A stretch of 64,000 nucleotides of DNA from Oscheius onirici (taxonomy: Eukaryota > Nematoda > Chromadorea > Rhabditida > Rhabditidae), in contig OW051473.1 in the NCBI GenBank assembly GCA_932521025.1, positions 6,944,001-7,008,000 of the forward strand, in the 5' to 3' direction. Both the position numbers and the translations under genes were made by a program. Positions within the stretch are counted from its first letter, which is position 1. Each line of letters opens with the position of its first letter. The notes under the pieces are model-generated. The model did not search any database. It saw only the letters and a list, made by a program, of their open reading frames with translations, and was not told where the DNA came from. Shown here one piece after another: positions 25,862 to 39,180 of the stretch.

Positions 25862-28396
25862 ATGATAAAGTGGTTAGCCATTTTGGCTAATATACTTACA
25901 GTATGGGCAGTGATGCCGAATAAATTGAATTTAAACGATGATAGTTTAGTAAGTACAAATTTTACGTCGTTATAAAATGAAATTTAGCTATTTGACCGGG
26001 CCACACCAGAATATGAGACAGTTCTGACGCCGGCAGACTTTGAGATGGGCTCGCAGCTCTCAGAAGCCATGCAGTTTACCAACAGCGAAATTTGGGATTC
26101 CGACGCGATGTACGGAACGACCCGTTTCGAAGGAGATATCGCTAATCCGAATGTGAGTTAGAAAAACACCTTTTTTCGCTCTGACCAGACATCTGGGCAA
26201 ACAAAACTCCTAGACGATCTTTTGTGTTCTACAACACATTTTGCGCAGTCTACGCCTACAATAGATGTTCCTCGACAAAAAACACGAAGCCGCACTCTTG
26301 TGAACTTTTGACTTTCAGCTCAATGCCTCGACCATTGACCTTTTCATGAATGGTGGAGGAGATGATTCCGGCGACGGGACCAGAAACTACAATGCCATCA
26401 AGAATAGACATCAACTGTGGCCCAATGGTCGTATCCCTTACACGATCAGCAGTCAGTATAGTAGCTACAGGTGAATTTTTTGATTCCTTCAATCGCAAAC
26501 ACACTTGAGACAAACGAGTGTCCGAATATTTGTTGAATGCGATGTAAGAAAGCAGAGTGTACAAAGTTATCAGTAGCCGCTGCTGCGTGAGAGCAAAGAG
26601 TTCCGAACCTATCGTGCGTCGCACTTGAAATGATCCTTCGCTGATGCGCTAAAAAAAGCGCTGACCGCGTCCAACTTTGACTGGTCATTTGTTTGCACGC
26701 GCAAAACAAAGCGCGTCACAACAAACGGACACTGCTCAAAACTTGAGAGAGAGAGAGGTTGAATAGTGGACAGGGCTGTGACATGAGTCTTCGATCTCGT
26801 TTACTTTCTTTTCAGTCGATCGCTGATCGCTTCATCAATGGAAGATTATGCCAAAGAGACTTGTATCCGCTGGGTTCCGAAGGAAGCCTCTGATACCAAC
26901 TACGTATATATCTATCCTGACAGAGGATGCTATTCCATGGTCGGAAAGATGGGTAATCCGCAAACTAAATTTAAAACTTGAATGAATCTTTAGGAGGCAA
27001 ACAAGTGATCTCTCTCGGATCCGGATGTATCCAGAAAGGGATCATCATCCACGAGCTGATGCACGCCGTCGGTTTCTTCCACGAGCAGAGCCGAACTGAT
27101 CGCGATGACTTTATCACAATTCATTGGCAGAATATCCAGAGCGGAATGCAGGGACAGTTCGAAAAGTACGGTACAGGAACCATTCAAGCTCTTGGAACCA
27201 CTTATGACTATACCTCCATTATGCATTATGGACAGAAGGCTTTCTCCAAGAATGGCCAACCTACCATGGTTCCCAAGCAGAAAGGAGCTCAAATCGGACA
27301 GCGAAATGGCTTTTCGAAAGTTGATACATTCAAGATTAATACTCTCTACGGTTGCCAAGGTAATCAATAGTCAAAACTGTAATATTTTATGGTTTAGTTG
27401 GCCCAACCGTTCCTTCCGGCACTACAACAACTATTCGACCCGCTACTGGTGCTCCAACAACTAAAATTCCATTCACTGGAGAATGCAAGAATACTAGAGG
27501 AGATTGTGATGATCTGGCTAAGAACGGTAATATATGATACGCAGGTATCTTACCAATTTTTCAGGTTGGTGTAGCCGTAATCCGAACTGGATGAAAACCT
27601 ATTGTCCCATTTCTTGTGGATTCTGCAAGCCGGACAAAAGTATGTTCTTGAGAATCAAAAAAATGTCTTTTTATTTTAGAGCCCGAGCCTACCCTTCCAA
27701 ATCCCAAGCCTATCAATCCTCTCGCGACCCTTCGTCCCACAACGGAGTATCCAACACCTCCGACAGTCTACCCTACGGCACCAACCATCTATCCTACTGC
27801 TCCTACCCTCGTCACTGCCAGGCCACCAACTACTTCTGACTGCGAAGACTACAGGGTCGATTGTCCTACTCTGGTTAAACAGAGGTGAACCTTTTCATAT
27901 TTTAAAGCATGACAGACCTTTAGATACTGCTACCTCTCCGCCAGTTTTATGAAGAGCTACTGTGCTATGAGCTGTGGCTTCTGCTCGAAGCCAATCCCTA
28001 CCGAGATTCCAGACACGACTCCTCACCCAACTGTCGTGACTGACATCCCACTGGTTACCTTCTACCCTACCAGGTAATCACTCCCTTCAAAATGTCGTCT
28101 GAAAAAGTTGCCCCTGCGCACGAAAGTTAGTGAAGACTGATGGGAACAGATGATATCAGTGATAGTTGTCAATCAATGTCCCGAAATTTGTGACCTTCAT
28201 CGGACTGACAACAGCTGAGAAATGAATTTTCAGTCCTCGTCCTCGACCTACCTCTAGCACATCGGCTCCTCCTACTTCAGTACCCTGCAAAGACAAGAAG
28301 CACTTTTGCAATCACTGGAAGAGTGCCGGATTCTGTGACGGCATCTTTGCTGCTTACATGAAGAAGAACTGTCCCGCGTCTTGCGGTCACTGCTAG
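25862..28396 (+). CDS. nas-15: astacin metalloprotease with three ShKT domains
   Basis: Secreted zinc endopeptidase of the nematode astacin family. ATG 25862 lies 2 bases after a TTTCAG acceptor and opens a signal peptide (MIKWLAILANILTVWAV). A prodomain follows, then the catalytic domain starting near RHQLWPNGRIPYTIS. The zinc site is HELMHAVGFFHEQSR and the Met-turn SIMHYG with its zinc-coordinating tyrosine. After the catalytic domain, Thr/Pro-rich linkers separate three ShKT-type cysteine modules (CKNTRGDCDDLAKNGWC, CEDYRVDCPTLVKQRYC, CKDKKHFCNHWKSAGFC), the last ending at the stop (CPASCGHC). Such modules often mediate binding to channels or matrix. The architecture resembles C. elegans NAS-13/14/15; neighbouring genes favour nas-15 (T04G9.2, from memory). 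A 345-base intron splits the domain after SSQYSSYS. Confidence 0.92.
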
Positions 28397-29830
28397 CTCA
28401 AGTCATGAGCCTTTTCATATCCTGTATAGTCTCCTCTGTGATACGGCGATTCTCGCAAATGTTCTACTTTCCCCAAAACGAGCAGTCAGCTCCATTCCGT
28501 CATTTATGTCGACGTTATGTGTATGTTCAATTACCGGTGAACAATCCTGTCCTCCGACTGTCTGTCTTTCTCAAATGCCATAAACTTTCTTTTTTACATT
28601 CTTATTCCGATTATTTCGTCGTGTACGTGATAGCAGCAAGTGGGGGAATGTCTTGTGACCGCCGGCAACCACCCTACCCTTGTTCCCTGACTGCCTAGTC
28701 GTCTAACTCTGATTTTAACTGCCGCCAGCTGAGCATTTTCTCGGACAGATCAAGTACATTTTTACAGAAATCCTTCGACAATTTCCTCCTTTATTTCATT
28801 GTCCTCCATATTGAACCTTGCTTGATCTGTCTTTTTGGTTCCAAAGATCGAAAAGATCATTTTCCAAGTACCGACACGATCTTCAAAGTTTGTTTCAAGC
28901 AAGAAAACGAACTGTTCACAAAATGGAATCCAATTTCAGCTCTATTGGAGCCATGAAAACAGACAATTGAACTCAAGATTCCCGTGTTTCGGAGGTGTCC
29001 AGGTAGTAGTCGAGTGTCTTGTTTCTCGTGTTTACCGGCCGCATCGCGACCGCCCGCGTCGCTCCGTTCGAAAAAATGTATATGCGCGCCGCTCTCGTCC
29101 GATTTAAGAGCTTTTTCCTATACTATATATTTTCAAACATTGTAGAAAACTATTTCAAAACGTTCTTAAATGTTTTATCTACCAATTCGTACACTTTTTC
29201 AATGAATATGATTGACTATTCTGGGCATAGGAACACAAGTGAGACCCCAGGTCAGAAATGTTCGCTAGCTAGCTTCAAAAATGCTTTGACATCTTTTATT
29301 TTTGATATATCCTTGCTTACTGTGTTTTCTAACTTTTTTCATCAAATTTTTGAGATATTCATTCAAAATGTTCGATTTCTTATTCTAAAGTAAAATCGAT
29401 TCACGATCTTCACTTTCCACGAAACTATCGATTTTTTAAAAGTTCGGCATACATGTACTTTTCCCCCGGTACCTTGTGCTTTTAAATATATTCAAAAAGT
29501 AAGAATAATTTTCTTTTGCTTCTTTTTAAATGTAGTAAACATTCAAATTTCTTTTTATTGACGAGAAATTCCGAATTCTAAATTCTAATTCTAAATTTCA
29601 ATGCGAAGTTTTACGAATTTCTCTTAAATGTCGGGCATTCGTACGTGATTTTCCGCTGTCCAGTTTCGAAACAGCTGGTGTCGGCCGGCGTGGGCAAGAT
29701 TCCCCAATAGCCGTTCTTTTATGAGGTCCTGCCTTTCTTATCTTGCATTGCTCCTCTTTGACTAAAAGCTTTTATTTTTCAGGGTAATTCGTCCAGATGG
29801 ACATCCTTTAGTAAGAAACCGAGTTCAACA
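28397..29830. other. intergenic between nas-15 and the large nuclear protein gene
   Basis: 1.4 kb without a supported exon. A CpG-rich patch lies at about 29030-29100 in otherwise AT-rich DNA, and short direct repeats of ATTCTAA occur near 29575-29600. A TTTTTCAG acceptor at about 29775-29782 probably marks the 5' end of the mature mRNA of the next gene. Confidence 0.4.
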
Positions 29831-32800
29831 ATGTCACAGCAAAGTGAGTTCAAAGCTTCTTTTTCACTGAAAAGATCAAATTTTAGGAGCGACAGATTTG
29901 ACGTGCAACGAGACAATGCCGCTTGATGACGAGCCGAGACTATCAGGACATCAGGTAAGCAAGTTTTGTTCGTTATAATTATCCAATCTGTTTTAGTCAA
30001 ATATCCGCCGTTTTCAAGTAACCAATACCCCGTCCCAGGGACCGTTCCGAGTGAACTATCCTCCTGGTCAAGGTCCGCCGCAGCAGAAAACATATACGGC
30101 TTCACAAATTGCTAGAGTACGTTCTTTGTGACATTTTACGTTAAAGTTATTTTTAGCCTGTAGCTTCTCGTTCCTATACAGTCGCCAATCCGGCTGCTTC
30201 AAGAAATGTAGTCGGATCTGCTACAGCAACGTACAACATTCCCAGTTCGAGTAACACTTCTACTCCAATTCATCGTGGCTTCGTAGCCCCGAACCATACC
30301 ACGCGTGTAATACGACCAGGTTAAAAATTTGTGCATAGCAATTACTGTGAATCTTTAGCTCCTTCACAGTCTGACCACCACGAGCATGGTCCTGTCACAT
30401 TCACTACTCATGCCACTCATCAAGTTCCGATCGTTCGGCATCCACTGTATGTGTTTCTCAAACGACATTTATTTTTTTGTTCAGAGATAATCGATTTGAT
30501 ATACACGGTGTCCGCCAGTCACACACCCCGACTGCTTCCCAGCTCCCAAGTCCTTTTGTTAACTCATTGAGGTAAATATAGTGTTTTCGTGGTAGAAACT
30601 AACTTTTTAGGCTAACCCAGGCTCCGCCTGCCGCTCCAGGAGGTTCTAAAACTGCCCAGGGTCTTCTGAATGTCGTTCAATCCATGTCCCGTCATAATAC
30701 GTCGCCTTCTCTGAATCAATTCAGTCAAACATTGTTTGGAAATCAGCACTTTCCACATTCGACTTTTGGTACAACTGGAGCCAGTACATCAAGAATTATT
30801 GGAGCTTCACCGGTTGTACAAAACGTTTTCTCTCTAAGCGAAATATTCAGATCATTCCTCATCCAAGATTCAGTGCTCAAAATAACGGCAGTAGCAGCAA
30901 GGTTGTTCAGCCGACTCCTGGAGTTGTGAGGGTGAGCCTTTTTTCTTTTAATATATATGACGAATTCAGTTCCAAACAACAACTCCGGCAGCTTCGATGA
31001 GTCACATCCAAACGCCGGCCATTCAGCGCGTTCAGACGACAACACCTCACATCGTCCAGGGAAGCTCAGGTGAGAATTTAGTACAACTTCTTACTTATAG
31101 GTACGTTCAGGTTTTGTTCATCCCTCTCCTGCCTTGGTGGGACTCTCTCAAGCTACTGTCAATACCCCGTCTCCTCGTCCTTCAATTCTGCGAAAACCAA
31201 GCACTCCTGGTTCTGCCGCTAAGAGGAAGCTTGGTTTCGGAACGGATCTCCCCGGCACATCAGCTGGAACACTTCCTGGAGCGTCCGCAAGCCCAAGGTG
31301 AATATTTAACCAGCTTCCAATATCTAGACTTTAGCATGTCCAGCGTTCGAAGCATAATTCAAAACACAAATGATGCCACAAATAGTGTTGCCAAGGCTTT
31401 GGGATCAGTAGCTGCTCCGGTTACGAATGGAGCGGAGGGCGAGAGTCCGAGAAAGAGGCCCAGAAAGCAGCAGTTTGACAATTCGCAGCATGAACCAATG
31501 ATGATGGCTGTCGGAATGGAAGCCATTAAGACACCTATTTGGGAGTTGCCTCGGGATCATCCAATGGCTCAGTAGGCAGAAATTAGACTGTTTTAAACAT
31601 AACTTTAGAGAATATTTCCGCAACATGCAAATGATCCCACCGGAGAAGAAGAAGCGTGGAAGACCACGTGCTGACGCAACTCGATCAAGTAAGTTCTCGT
31701 GAAAAATAATTTCATAAATTTCGTCTAGGCGCAACTGCCGATCAGTTCATGGTTCAAACTGGAGTCCGCCGCGTTTTCGTTCCAATGGATCAGCTTCCTA
31801 ACCAAGCTCTATCTCACATTGCTCAGCAGCAGAACCAGATCATAAATCCTGGCTTGGCAAATCCTGGTAATCCATTTTCTGTAAATATTTCATAAAAAAA
31901 ACCTTTAAGCCGCTGCTGCAATTGCTGCTGCTATGGAAGCTGCAGGTCTCGGTAACACGTTCAATACCCAAGCTTCGACAAGTCGCAACATTGTCGGAAA
32001 CACTCTGCACAACATCAATCCTCACCAAACTGTCAAGGAGGCTCTCTCGCAAATGGCTGCGGACAAGGCTAAGGTGGATATGGAGAGAAAGAATATTGAA
32101 CAGGAAGAAGCCAAAGCAAGGGACGATGCCCTTGCTCAAGCCAGAGCTACAGCTACAGTCGAGCAACTTCGAGCTGCTGTAGTTGCAGCTGCTGCCGCTA
32201 AAGGAGCACCGGCCAAGGGTCGGCCAACAGCTGAAAAAAAGAGGGCCGCAGCTGCTGCCGCTGCCGCAGCCACTGCAGCCTGTAGTTCAAAGGCCGCTCC
32301 TTCCAAGAAAACCGCAGAGAAAGAAGGCAAAGATACTCCAGCACCTTCGAAGAAGGGTCAAGCGAAAAAGAAGACAACGGCTAAAAAGACTGCTCCGAAA
32401 ACAAAGAAGACGGCAGAGAAGGTTGTGAGAGAAGAAGAGGAAGAGGAAATTGTGAGAGAAAAGCCCAAGGTTGTAAAGAATAAGAAGATGATCAAGAAGA
32501 AATCTGTCAAAGTAGCAAAGGTAGGAAATAAGCTTATTTTGAGCATATCACGAGTTTTTCAGAAAGTTGCGACTACGAAAGCTCCACCTAAACAGATGAC
32601 TGCCCAAGAACAAGAAATGAACGTTCTCTGCTATCTCACAACCTTAATGCGTAACAATCTGAAGCAGAAGGCGCTTATGACCAAAATGGAGAAGGTCAAG
32701 AATGAGGGCTTATTGAACAGATACTTCCCCGATTTAAGTTTTCAACTGTTTCTAAGAACACAAACATTTTTAGAAATATCGCCAAGTTGACGAGCCTGTT

Positions 32801-35800
32801 GCTACCATTTGTACCAACAAACCCAAGCTCTCTTTTAAGCCTTACAACAGCCGTTGGAATCACTTCAAGAAGATTGAGAATGTAAGAAAAGTTAATTTCC
32901 TACTTAACTTTATACTTTTAGCTTAAAAAAGCCTATGAGGATAAGAAGCATGCTAGGAAGATCAAAAAGTTGGACGACAACATCAGGAAAAGATTGAGGA
33001 AACAATGTATGGCCACAGCAAAGGTAAAAATTGTTGAAAACAGTCTCAGTTGAAATTTCAGAGCGTTATGAAGAAGACTGACCCGAAACTGCGACATTTC
33101 TGCAAACTGAACAATCTGACAGCCCCGGAACTGAAAGGCCGAAAGAAGTTTGTCAAGCTTCTCACGAAAGTCTACATGAACAGAGCTGAAGCCTTTGTGG
33201 TGAGTGAATATATCTTTTGTTTTATCTTTTCGTTTTTTCAGAAGACGAATTATCCTTACTTCCCAAAGAAAAACGAGAAGCAGAGAGAAGCCGAAGTCCT
33301 GGCAACAGAAAAGAAGCAAGCTGATAAAAAGAAACAAACTGAATTCGCCATGAGATGCATCCGACTGCTAAAAAAGAGAGTTAGAACTGGAAAAGTAGAA
33401 AAGAAGTTTACCGGAAAAGGAGATGCAAAGAAACGGATTCAAACGTTCTCGAAAAAGATGGATGGCTATCGCTACGAGTTCACTGCCAGTGAAACGCGGA
33501 AGAAACGACTGAGAAAGAAGAAAGTGCTCAAGACCAAGAAGGCACGCAAAACTCCTGTCAAAAAGAACCAGAAGAAGATCAGAAAAGTCAAGAAGGCAAT
33601 GAAGACAAAGCCAAGTACTGCCAAACTCTGTCAATCCAAACCAGAAACATTGACTGCTGGCCCTTCATCGACTGTCCCTGCGACACCGCGTCCTACTGCT
33701 ACTAAATCGCCTTCAGCTGCACTTACTGGACTCGTGTCTGCCTTGCAAAATGCCGTACGAGACGTTCCTAGGCAAGCAATCGGCTCGGATCCATTCGGCC
33801 CATCAACATCTTCTGCAGGCCCGTCGACGTCTTTCTCAGTTCCAGGCCCTTCCACTTCAAAGGCACTTTCGACAGCTTATAGTGCTTCTGACGCCTTCTG
33901 TCCCAAGGTGCTTGTCTCTCTTGCCGGAAGCAAAGTCCCAGAGAAGAAGCCTATGCAGAGGAGGATCATCAAAGTGGCCAACGAGGATGAAATCGTGGCT
34001 CGACTACTGGCCGACTCTCGAACCGGTTCCCTCTCTCCAGCAGTACAGTATGTGGTTGCTACTCCAGAAGAACTCAAGAAGGACAAGCTCATGAAGAAAA
34101 GAAAACTGAGAAGGATCGCGTCAGCCAACAGAAAAGAACATCTTCAGCGTCTTCAGCATGTGGCTGACAGAGATCAACTGAGCGGTCTTAAAAGTCTTCT
34201 CAAAAAGACTGCTGAACGAGACGCCGCTGCTCAACCTGTTGAGGTGAAAAAAGATCTTTCTCCAGAGGAAGAAGCGATGAGAAAGATCGTGAGAGAAGCG
34301 AAAGCGGCAGGAAAACTGGGTGAAAACAATATACCGGTTAAGGTGGAAAAGAAACTCGTCTCTGTCCCGGTTGCTAAACCCGTCTCTTCAGTTCCGGCCG
34401 TTCCAGTTATTTCTGTACCTGTAAAAGTTCCGGTTCCTTCTGTTACGACAGCTACCACAGTTCCTACAACTCCTCCAGCAGCTCAAAAACCGAAACCTGC
34501 GCAGAAATCGAAGGACATTCGACCACAAGACGATGCTCAGCCTGTAGAAAAGAACATCAGAGGTAATTTTTGAGCACCATGTTAAAAAATTTGTTTTTCA
34601 GATAGCATCAAAGAATCCATCAAGAAGTACAACTCTTCCTTGAAGAAATTAGCTGATTCATCAGAGAAGAATGTGTCAACTGAACAGGCTCTCGCCCCTC
34701 CTTCACCGAAAAAGAACAAGGTTCTTATCCAGCCATGGCAGATACTTCGTTCGAAGAAGGTTCTGAAGGAGATGGGAATGTGGAAGAGCAAGAATGCTGG
34801 TAAAGCCCCAAAAAATGCTACCGCCCTCGCTCAACGGCTGAAGACTTCCGCAAAACCCAAAAAGGTTCTAGCGCTACGTAGGATTTCATTGAGGACGATT
34901 GCGGCTAAGAGAATAGCTCTTAAAGCTCTCCATGATTTGAAGCTCGATAAGCTGATAATCAGTTGTTTTCCTAACGAAACAAAAAGTCAAAAGTTGATGC
35001 GTCAGAAGAAAAAGGAGCACCACAACAAGAAGGTCACCAAATTCTTTGCCTACTTGGAAAAGACAAAATTGTTCCGAGTGATCAGCAAAAAGAGGAAAAT
35101 CAAGAAATTGGAACGGAAATCGACGGTTCAGAAAAACAAGTCTGTAGCCGGCACTCAAACAACAAAGAAGGTAGCAAAGAAGGCCGTCCAGCCTTCTCTG
35201 AAAGCCAAGAAGACTTCAAATATGAAAACTACAACTGCTGCATCCACTACAGAAGCTGTCCAATCAAAGAAGAAGGTCGGGGAAAGTATCAAAACCGGAA
35301 AGAAGGCTGATCTATCGATGAAGAATGACAAAAAACCAAGGTCAACCGAAAAAAGTTCTGTGAAGAAAACAAAAAAGACAAAGGTAAACATTACAACATC
35401 GACCAAACTCTTTTTTTTTCAGAAAACTGATATCGTCAAGCGAGCTCGTTTCCCGCTTACCAGAACTGACAAATGTGCCATCGAGGAAGTTGTTGATTCT
35501 CTTGTGTCAGCCGTATCTTTTGATATTGACAAGGATCAGAAAGAGGTAATTCATTCGATAAGCATAGCACGGAATAATTTCAGAAAGATGCTTACGAGAC
35601 CAGAGCTGCTATTCGAAAAGTCAAGGGACGTCCTATCATGTCACACGGACAGTCGGAGCTGAAACGTGTTCTGGAGGCTCAAAAATCTCGACAGAGAATG
35701 ACTCGCTGTAAGAATTCAAGCGAAAATAATATAAACTACAAATTTAAGATTCGTTGGACAAAGTGTTTCCTCCTTCGCCTTCAAAGAAAGAACACAAGCT

Positions 35801-38787
35801 GGAAGACTTTGATTTCCGCTCAGATAACGTCTTCATTCCAACTGACTATGAGCGAAACAAAGAGTTGGTTTTCACGTGTATGATTTAATTTCATTTTTAG
35901 TTGGTGGCCCGTGGTGTCTGGACCACAGAAGGAAAGGTCCCGTGAGTCCAAAACAAGAGCTGAAAAGCGTCAGGAGAAGAAACTTCGGCTACTGCAGGCC
36001 TTGAGAGCCGAAATGAAGCAGAAGCCGAAGAAAAGAGCTGAGAAATCAGCCTCCAAAAGCGTTGAAAACAGCGTCAAAGAAAGATACGTTTTTGTTGCTC
36101 CAGCTGAAAACCAGGAAAAGAAGCTTTCATTTTCCGCGTTCAAGAAATTGCTGACAAAAATGCATCCGTCAAAGAAGGCAGCAATTCTAAAGAAAATCAA
36201 GAAACGAATGTTCGACGTGAAGAGGAATCTTTGTCTGAAGCATGCGGAAGACAAGCTAAAGAGGAAGAAGGCTTGCTTGGAAAAGAAAAAGAAGGAAAAG
36301 AAAGCTAAGCGGAAGCTGAAGAAACTGAAGAAGATCAAAAAGGCAAAAAGGAAGGCGGCAAAGCTTGCAGCCGCTCAAGCTGCAGCTGAAATGGAGGCTG
36401 AGGCAAAGAGGCAAGAAATGGAGGAGTGTCTTGAAGGAGAAGGTTCATCGAGATTCGAGTATGATGAAGGCCTCACTGTTCCGCCTGTCGCCATGGAAGT
36501 TGAGGTGGAAACGACAATTGAAACTCCGAAGAAGAAGCCTAAGGGACGTTGTCAGAAAAAAAAGAAGACTCCCGTGAAAAGGACGACTATTGCGTCTCCA
36601 GTCGAGGAGCCGTTGGACTACAGAGATTTCCTCCGTCCGATCGATCGCGAGTGTAAGATTTTGTCATTATTTTTGGCTTATAAGCAAATTTCAGATACCT
36701 TTGCCGATGTTTTCGACGAGTTTGATACAGAAGCTGAAACAGAAGTGACCCAATCGCCGGTTGCAACTGTTACCGTTAGAAAAGTGAAGAAAACAGCTAA
36801 AAAATCCTCCGGAAAATCAAAGGTTCTTAAGGAGAAGACGTCATCAACAAAAATGAGCAAGCAGAATATAGGCCAGCCAAGCAACAGGAAGGTAAAGAGG
36901 ATTTGTCTGAACCCTGCCCGTCGTCACCTTATCTGTCTCTACGGTCGTGGAATCAGAATCTCTGGAACGAAGCGCTACCGTATGAGGATTCGCAAGGCAA
37001 AGAAGACTCTGAAGCAGACCAAGAAAGCTATTTCTGAACGTAGAAAGGAACATCGTGCTACCATGAAGGAATCGAAAAAGTACAAACTGGCTCTGGAGAA
37101 GGCTAAATGGCTTCGAAATGGAAGGGGAAGCAAAGAAACCAAGAAGTTCCTTTTGCAAGAATGGAAGCTGAAGATCAAGTCGATGAAGAAGGTTCGAAAG
37201 TTGAAGAAGAAGAGAAGAGAGGCAAAAAAGAAGCTGAATACTAAAAAGAAGGCCGAACGGAAAACTGCTATTGATAAACTGGTCAAAGAGCAAGGAATGA
37301 AGCCTACTGCAGCTAGGAGACAAGTCAACAGAACCATCAAGCTTCCGTACACACATCCGACTGCTCAAGAGTAAGACTTTATATATTTTCAATAGTAATA
37401 TCAATGGTTTTAGTATTGCCGTAATGAGGCTAAGAGATTACCAAGAAACTCTTCTGGAACAACTGGATACGGATAGAAAAGTATTGTTAATGTTTGAGCA
37501 GTACTTGAAGACATGGGATCCTGCCTCGTACAACAAACTTCAGAAGGACATTGTTCGGGATTACGGTATTTTGATCATCAGAGCATAAATACAGGTTGTT
37601 TTAGAGCCCGGTGACTCTTCCGATATGGTCTACAGGAAGAAGCTGGCAAGAATTCGTGTGACTCTGCTCCGTCCACAGATCGAGCTTCCACCCCCAAAGC
37701 GACCTCCAAACATCGAGTCTTGTGACAATGTCGTCGTCATCAATCCAAGCAAGGCAACGATGAATAGCACTTTCACCGTAAGCTCTCAAAGGGTCAAAGT
37801 TTAAAAAAGACATTTTGCAGAACAGCTCTCCGTTCTGGGAAGCTCCTACCTGCTCTAAGAATGACAACAACAGAAGAATTCTCAGAAATGGCCATATCAC
37901 TTCGGATAGGCCAGATGACTGGAAACCATTGAATATGACTCCGAGAATCATCTACCCTGACGAAATGGAACAGTGGTGTACTGAAGAACAACGCGAGAGG
38001 GTTCTCAGTAATCTTGACGCAATCTACGAGAAGTATTTGGCTCGTCTCGGTCCTGAGTGAGTTGGCTTTACTTTTTGGTTTTGAACAATCATTTCTAGTG
38101 ATCCGATTGATGTTCCTGACCATGATCCAGAAGAATTCGAGGATAAGCCTGTTGTTCAAGGAGTATCCAGACGAACCCTGAAGTTCAAGCACAAAGGCAA
38201 TGAAGAAGTAACCTTCTTGGGAGAAGTCAACAAGCCGAAACTGGTCCTAGTCGGTAAGAAATGAGACCTGGAAGCATCACTAATCTGTTAATAATAGATG
38301 AAACTGACAGTCCTATAAATCGGCCAAAGACAAGAGCTCATTGGTCAATGAACCGCGAGATATTGGCTACATCATACAAGGACATCTACGATACTTCCTG
38401 TCTGATGGTTCAAACTATGTAAGTGTTTGTCATATATCTAGTTTAGCATGTTATTTGAGGCTTCACATGAAGGCCAGCTTGTGTCCCGAGGTGAAAGAGC
38501 CCGAAGTTGCTCTTGTCGTCCCAGAGCCTGTCGTTGTTGAGACGAAGAAGCCTGCTCCACCACCTCGCGCCAAAAAGACAAAGACTGGAAAGAAGGCACA
38601 GAAGCAGAAGGCTGCCGCTCAGGCCAAAAAGGATTCTGCCAAAAAGGAGCCTGCCAAGCCTCGTGCTGGTCCCAAACATCCTCGTGCACCCAGAACTCCT
38701 GTGATCACCGAATCCACATTTGAAAGACAAATTCGTCGTGCAATCCAGGAAAGTCTAAAGTCGATGCCCTCCACTAGTAGGGTTTAG
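29831..38787 (+). CDS. very large lysine-rich nuclear protein with AT-hook, unassigned
   Basis: About 26 exons with 35-45-base introns give roughly 2,600-2,700 residues starting MSQQRATDLTC. Residues 1 to about 450 are rich in Ser, Thr, Pro, Gln and Asn and look disordered. An AT-hook-like motif (KKKRGRPRADATR) follows near residue 460, then Ala/Gln-rich helical sequence with poly-Ala runs. The long middle alternates Lys/Arg-rich blocks with Pro/Ser linkers (about 32.2-37.4 kb). The C-terminal part is less biased and may be folded (RLRDYQETLLEQLD, KLARIRVTLLRPQIELPPPK, SPFWEAPTC, IIYPDEMEQWC), ending in a basic tail and MPSTSRV. Composition indicates a nuclear DNA- or chromatin-binding protein. 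I recognise no enzyme or family domain. The splice near 35860 needs a 37-base intron with a GTTGGT donor and is less certain. Confidence 0.8.
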
Positions 38788-39174
38788 ATTCCCGCTACCA
38801 AAAAAGCATTTATCTCTCCGGTGATTATTTCGGTTTTCCGGGACATTTAGTTTCGCCGGTTTTTGTTAATCATCATGTCACGTAGGTCTCACAATATGTG
38901 TTTATATCCACAGTCCCAATCTGTCGATCGTTGGCATTTTCATAGCGATCTCAAGAACGTCATATAGTCTCGTCTAGAGAAATTAACTATCCTAAAAGCT
39001 ATCTTTTACTTATTTTGCCGAAATTGGACACTGGCTGTCCAATCCCTCACACTTCTCGGCCGGTTGTAACCATGCGATCTCGTTGTGTCATCTTGCAAAC
39101 TTGCAGATTTATTTTAGTTTCAAGAACCATTCGAGATTTATATTTTTGTGTATTTGTACGTTTATTGTGTTGGA

Positions 39175-39180
39175 AATAAA
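39175..39180 (+). promoter_or_regulatory. poly(A) signal, large lysine-rich protein gene
   Basis: AATAAA about 390 bases after the stop codon, followed by a T-rich stretch. Confidence 0.5.

Noticed and set aside
26640..26720. GCGC-rich short palindromes in the nas-15 intron as a mobile element
   Set aside because: No terminal inverted repeats, target-site duplication or coding remnant could be identified.
32136..32330. Poly-Ala frame on the minus strand
   Set aside because: Antisense of the Ala/Lys-rich region of the large plus-strand gene.
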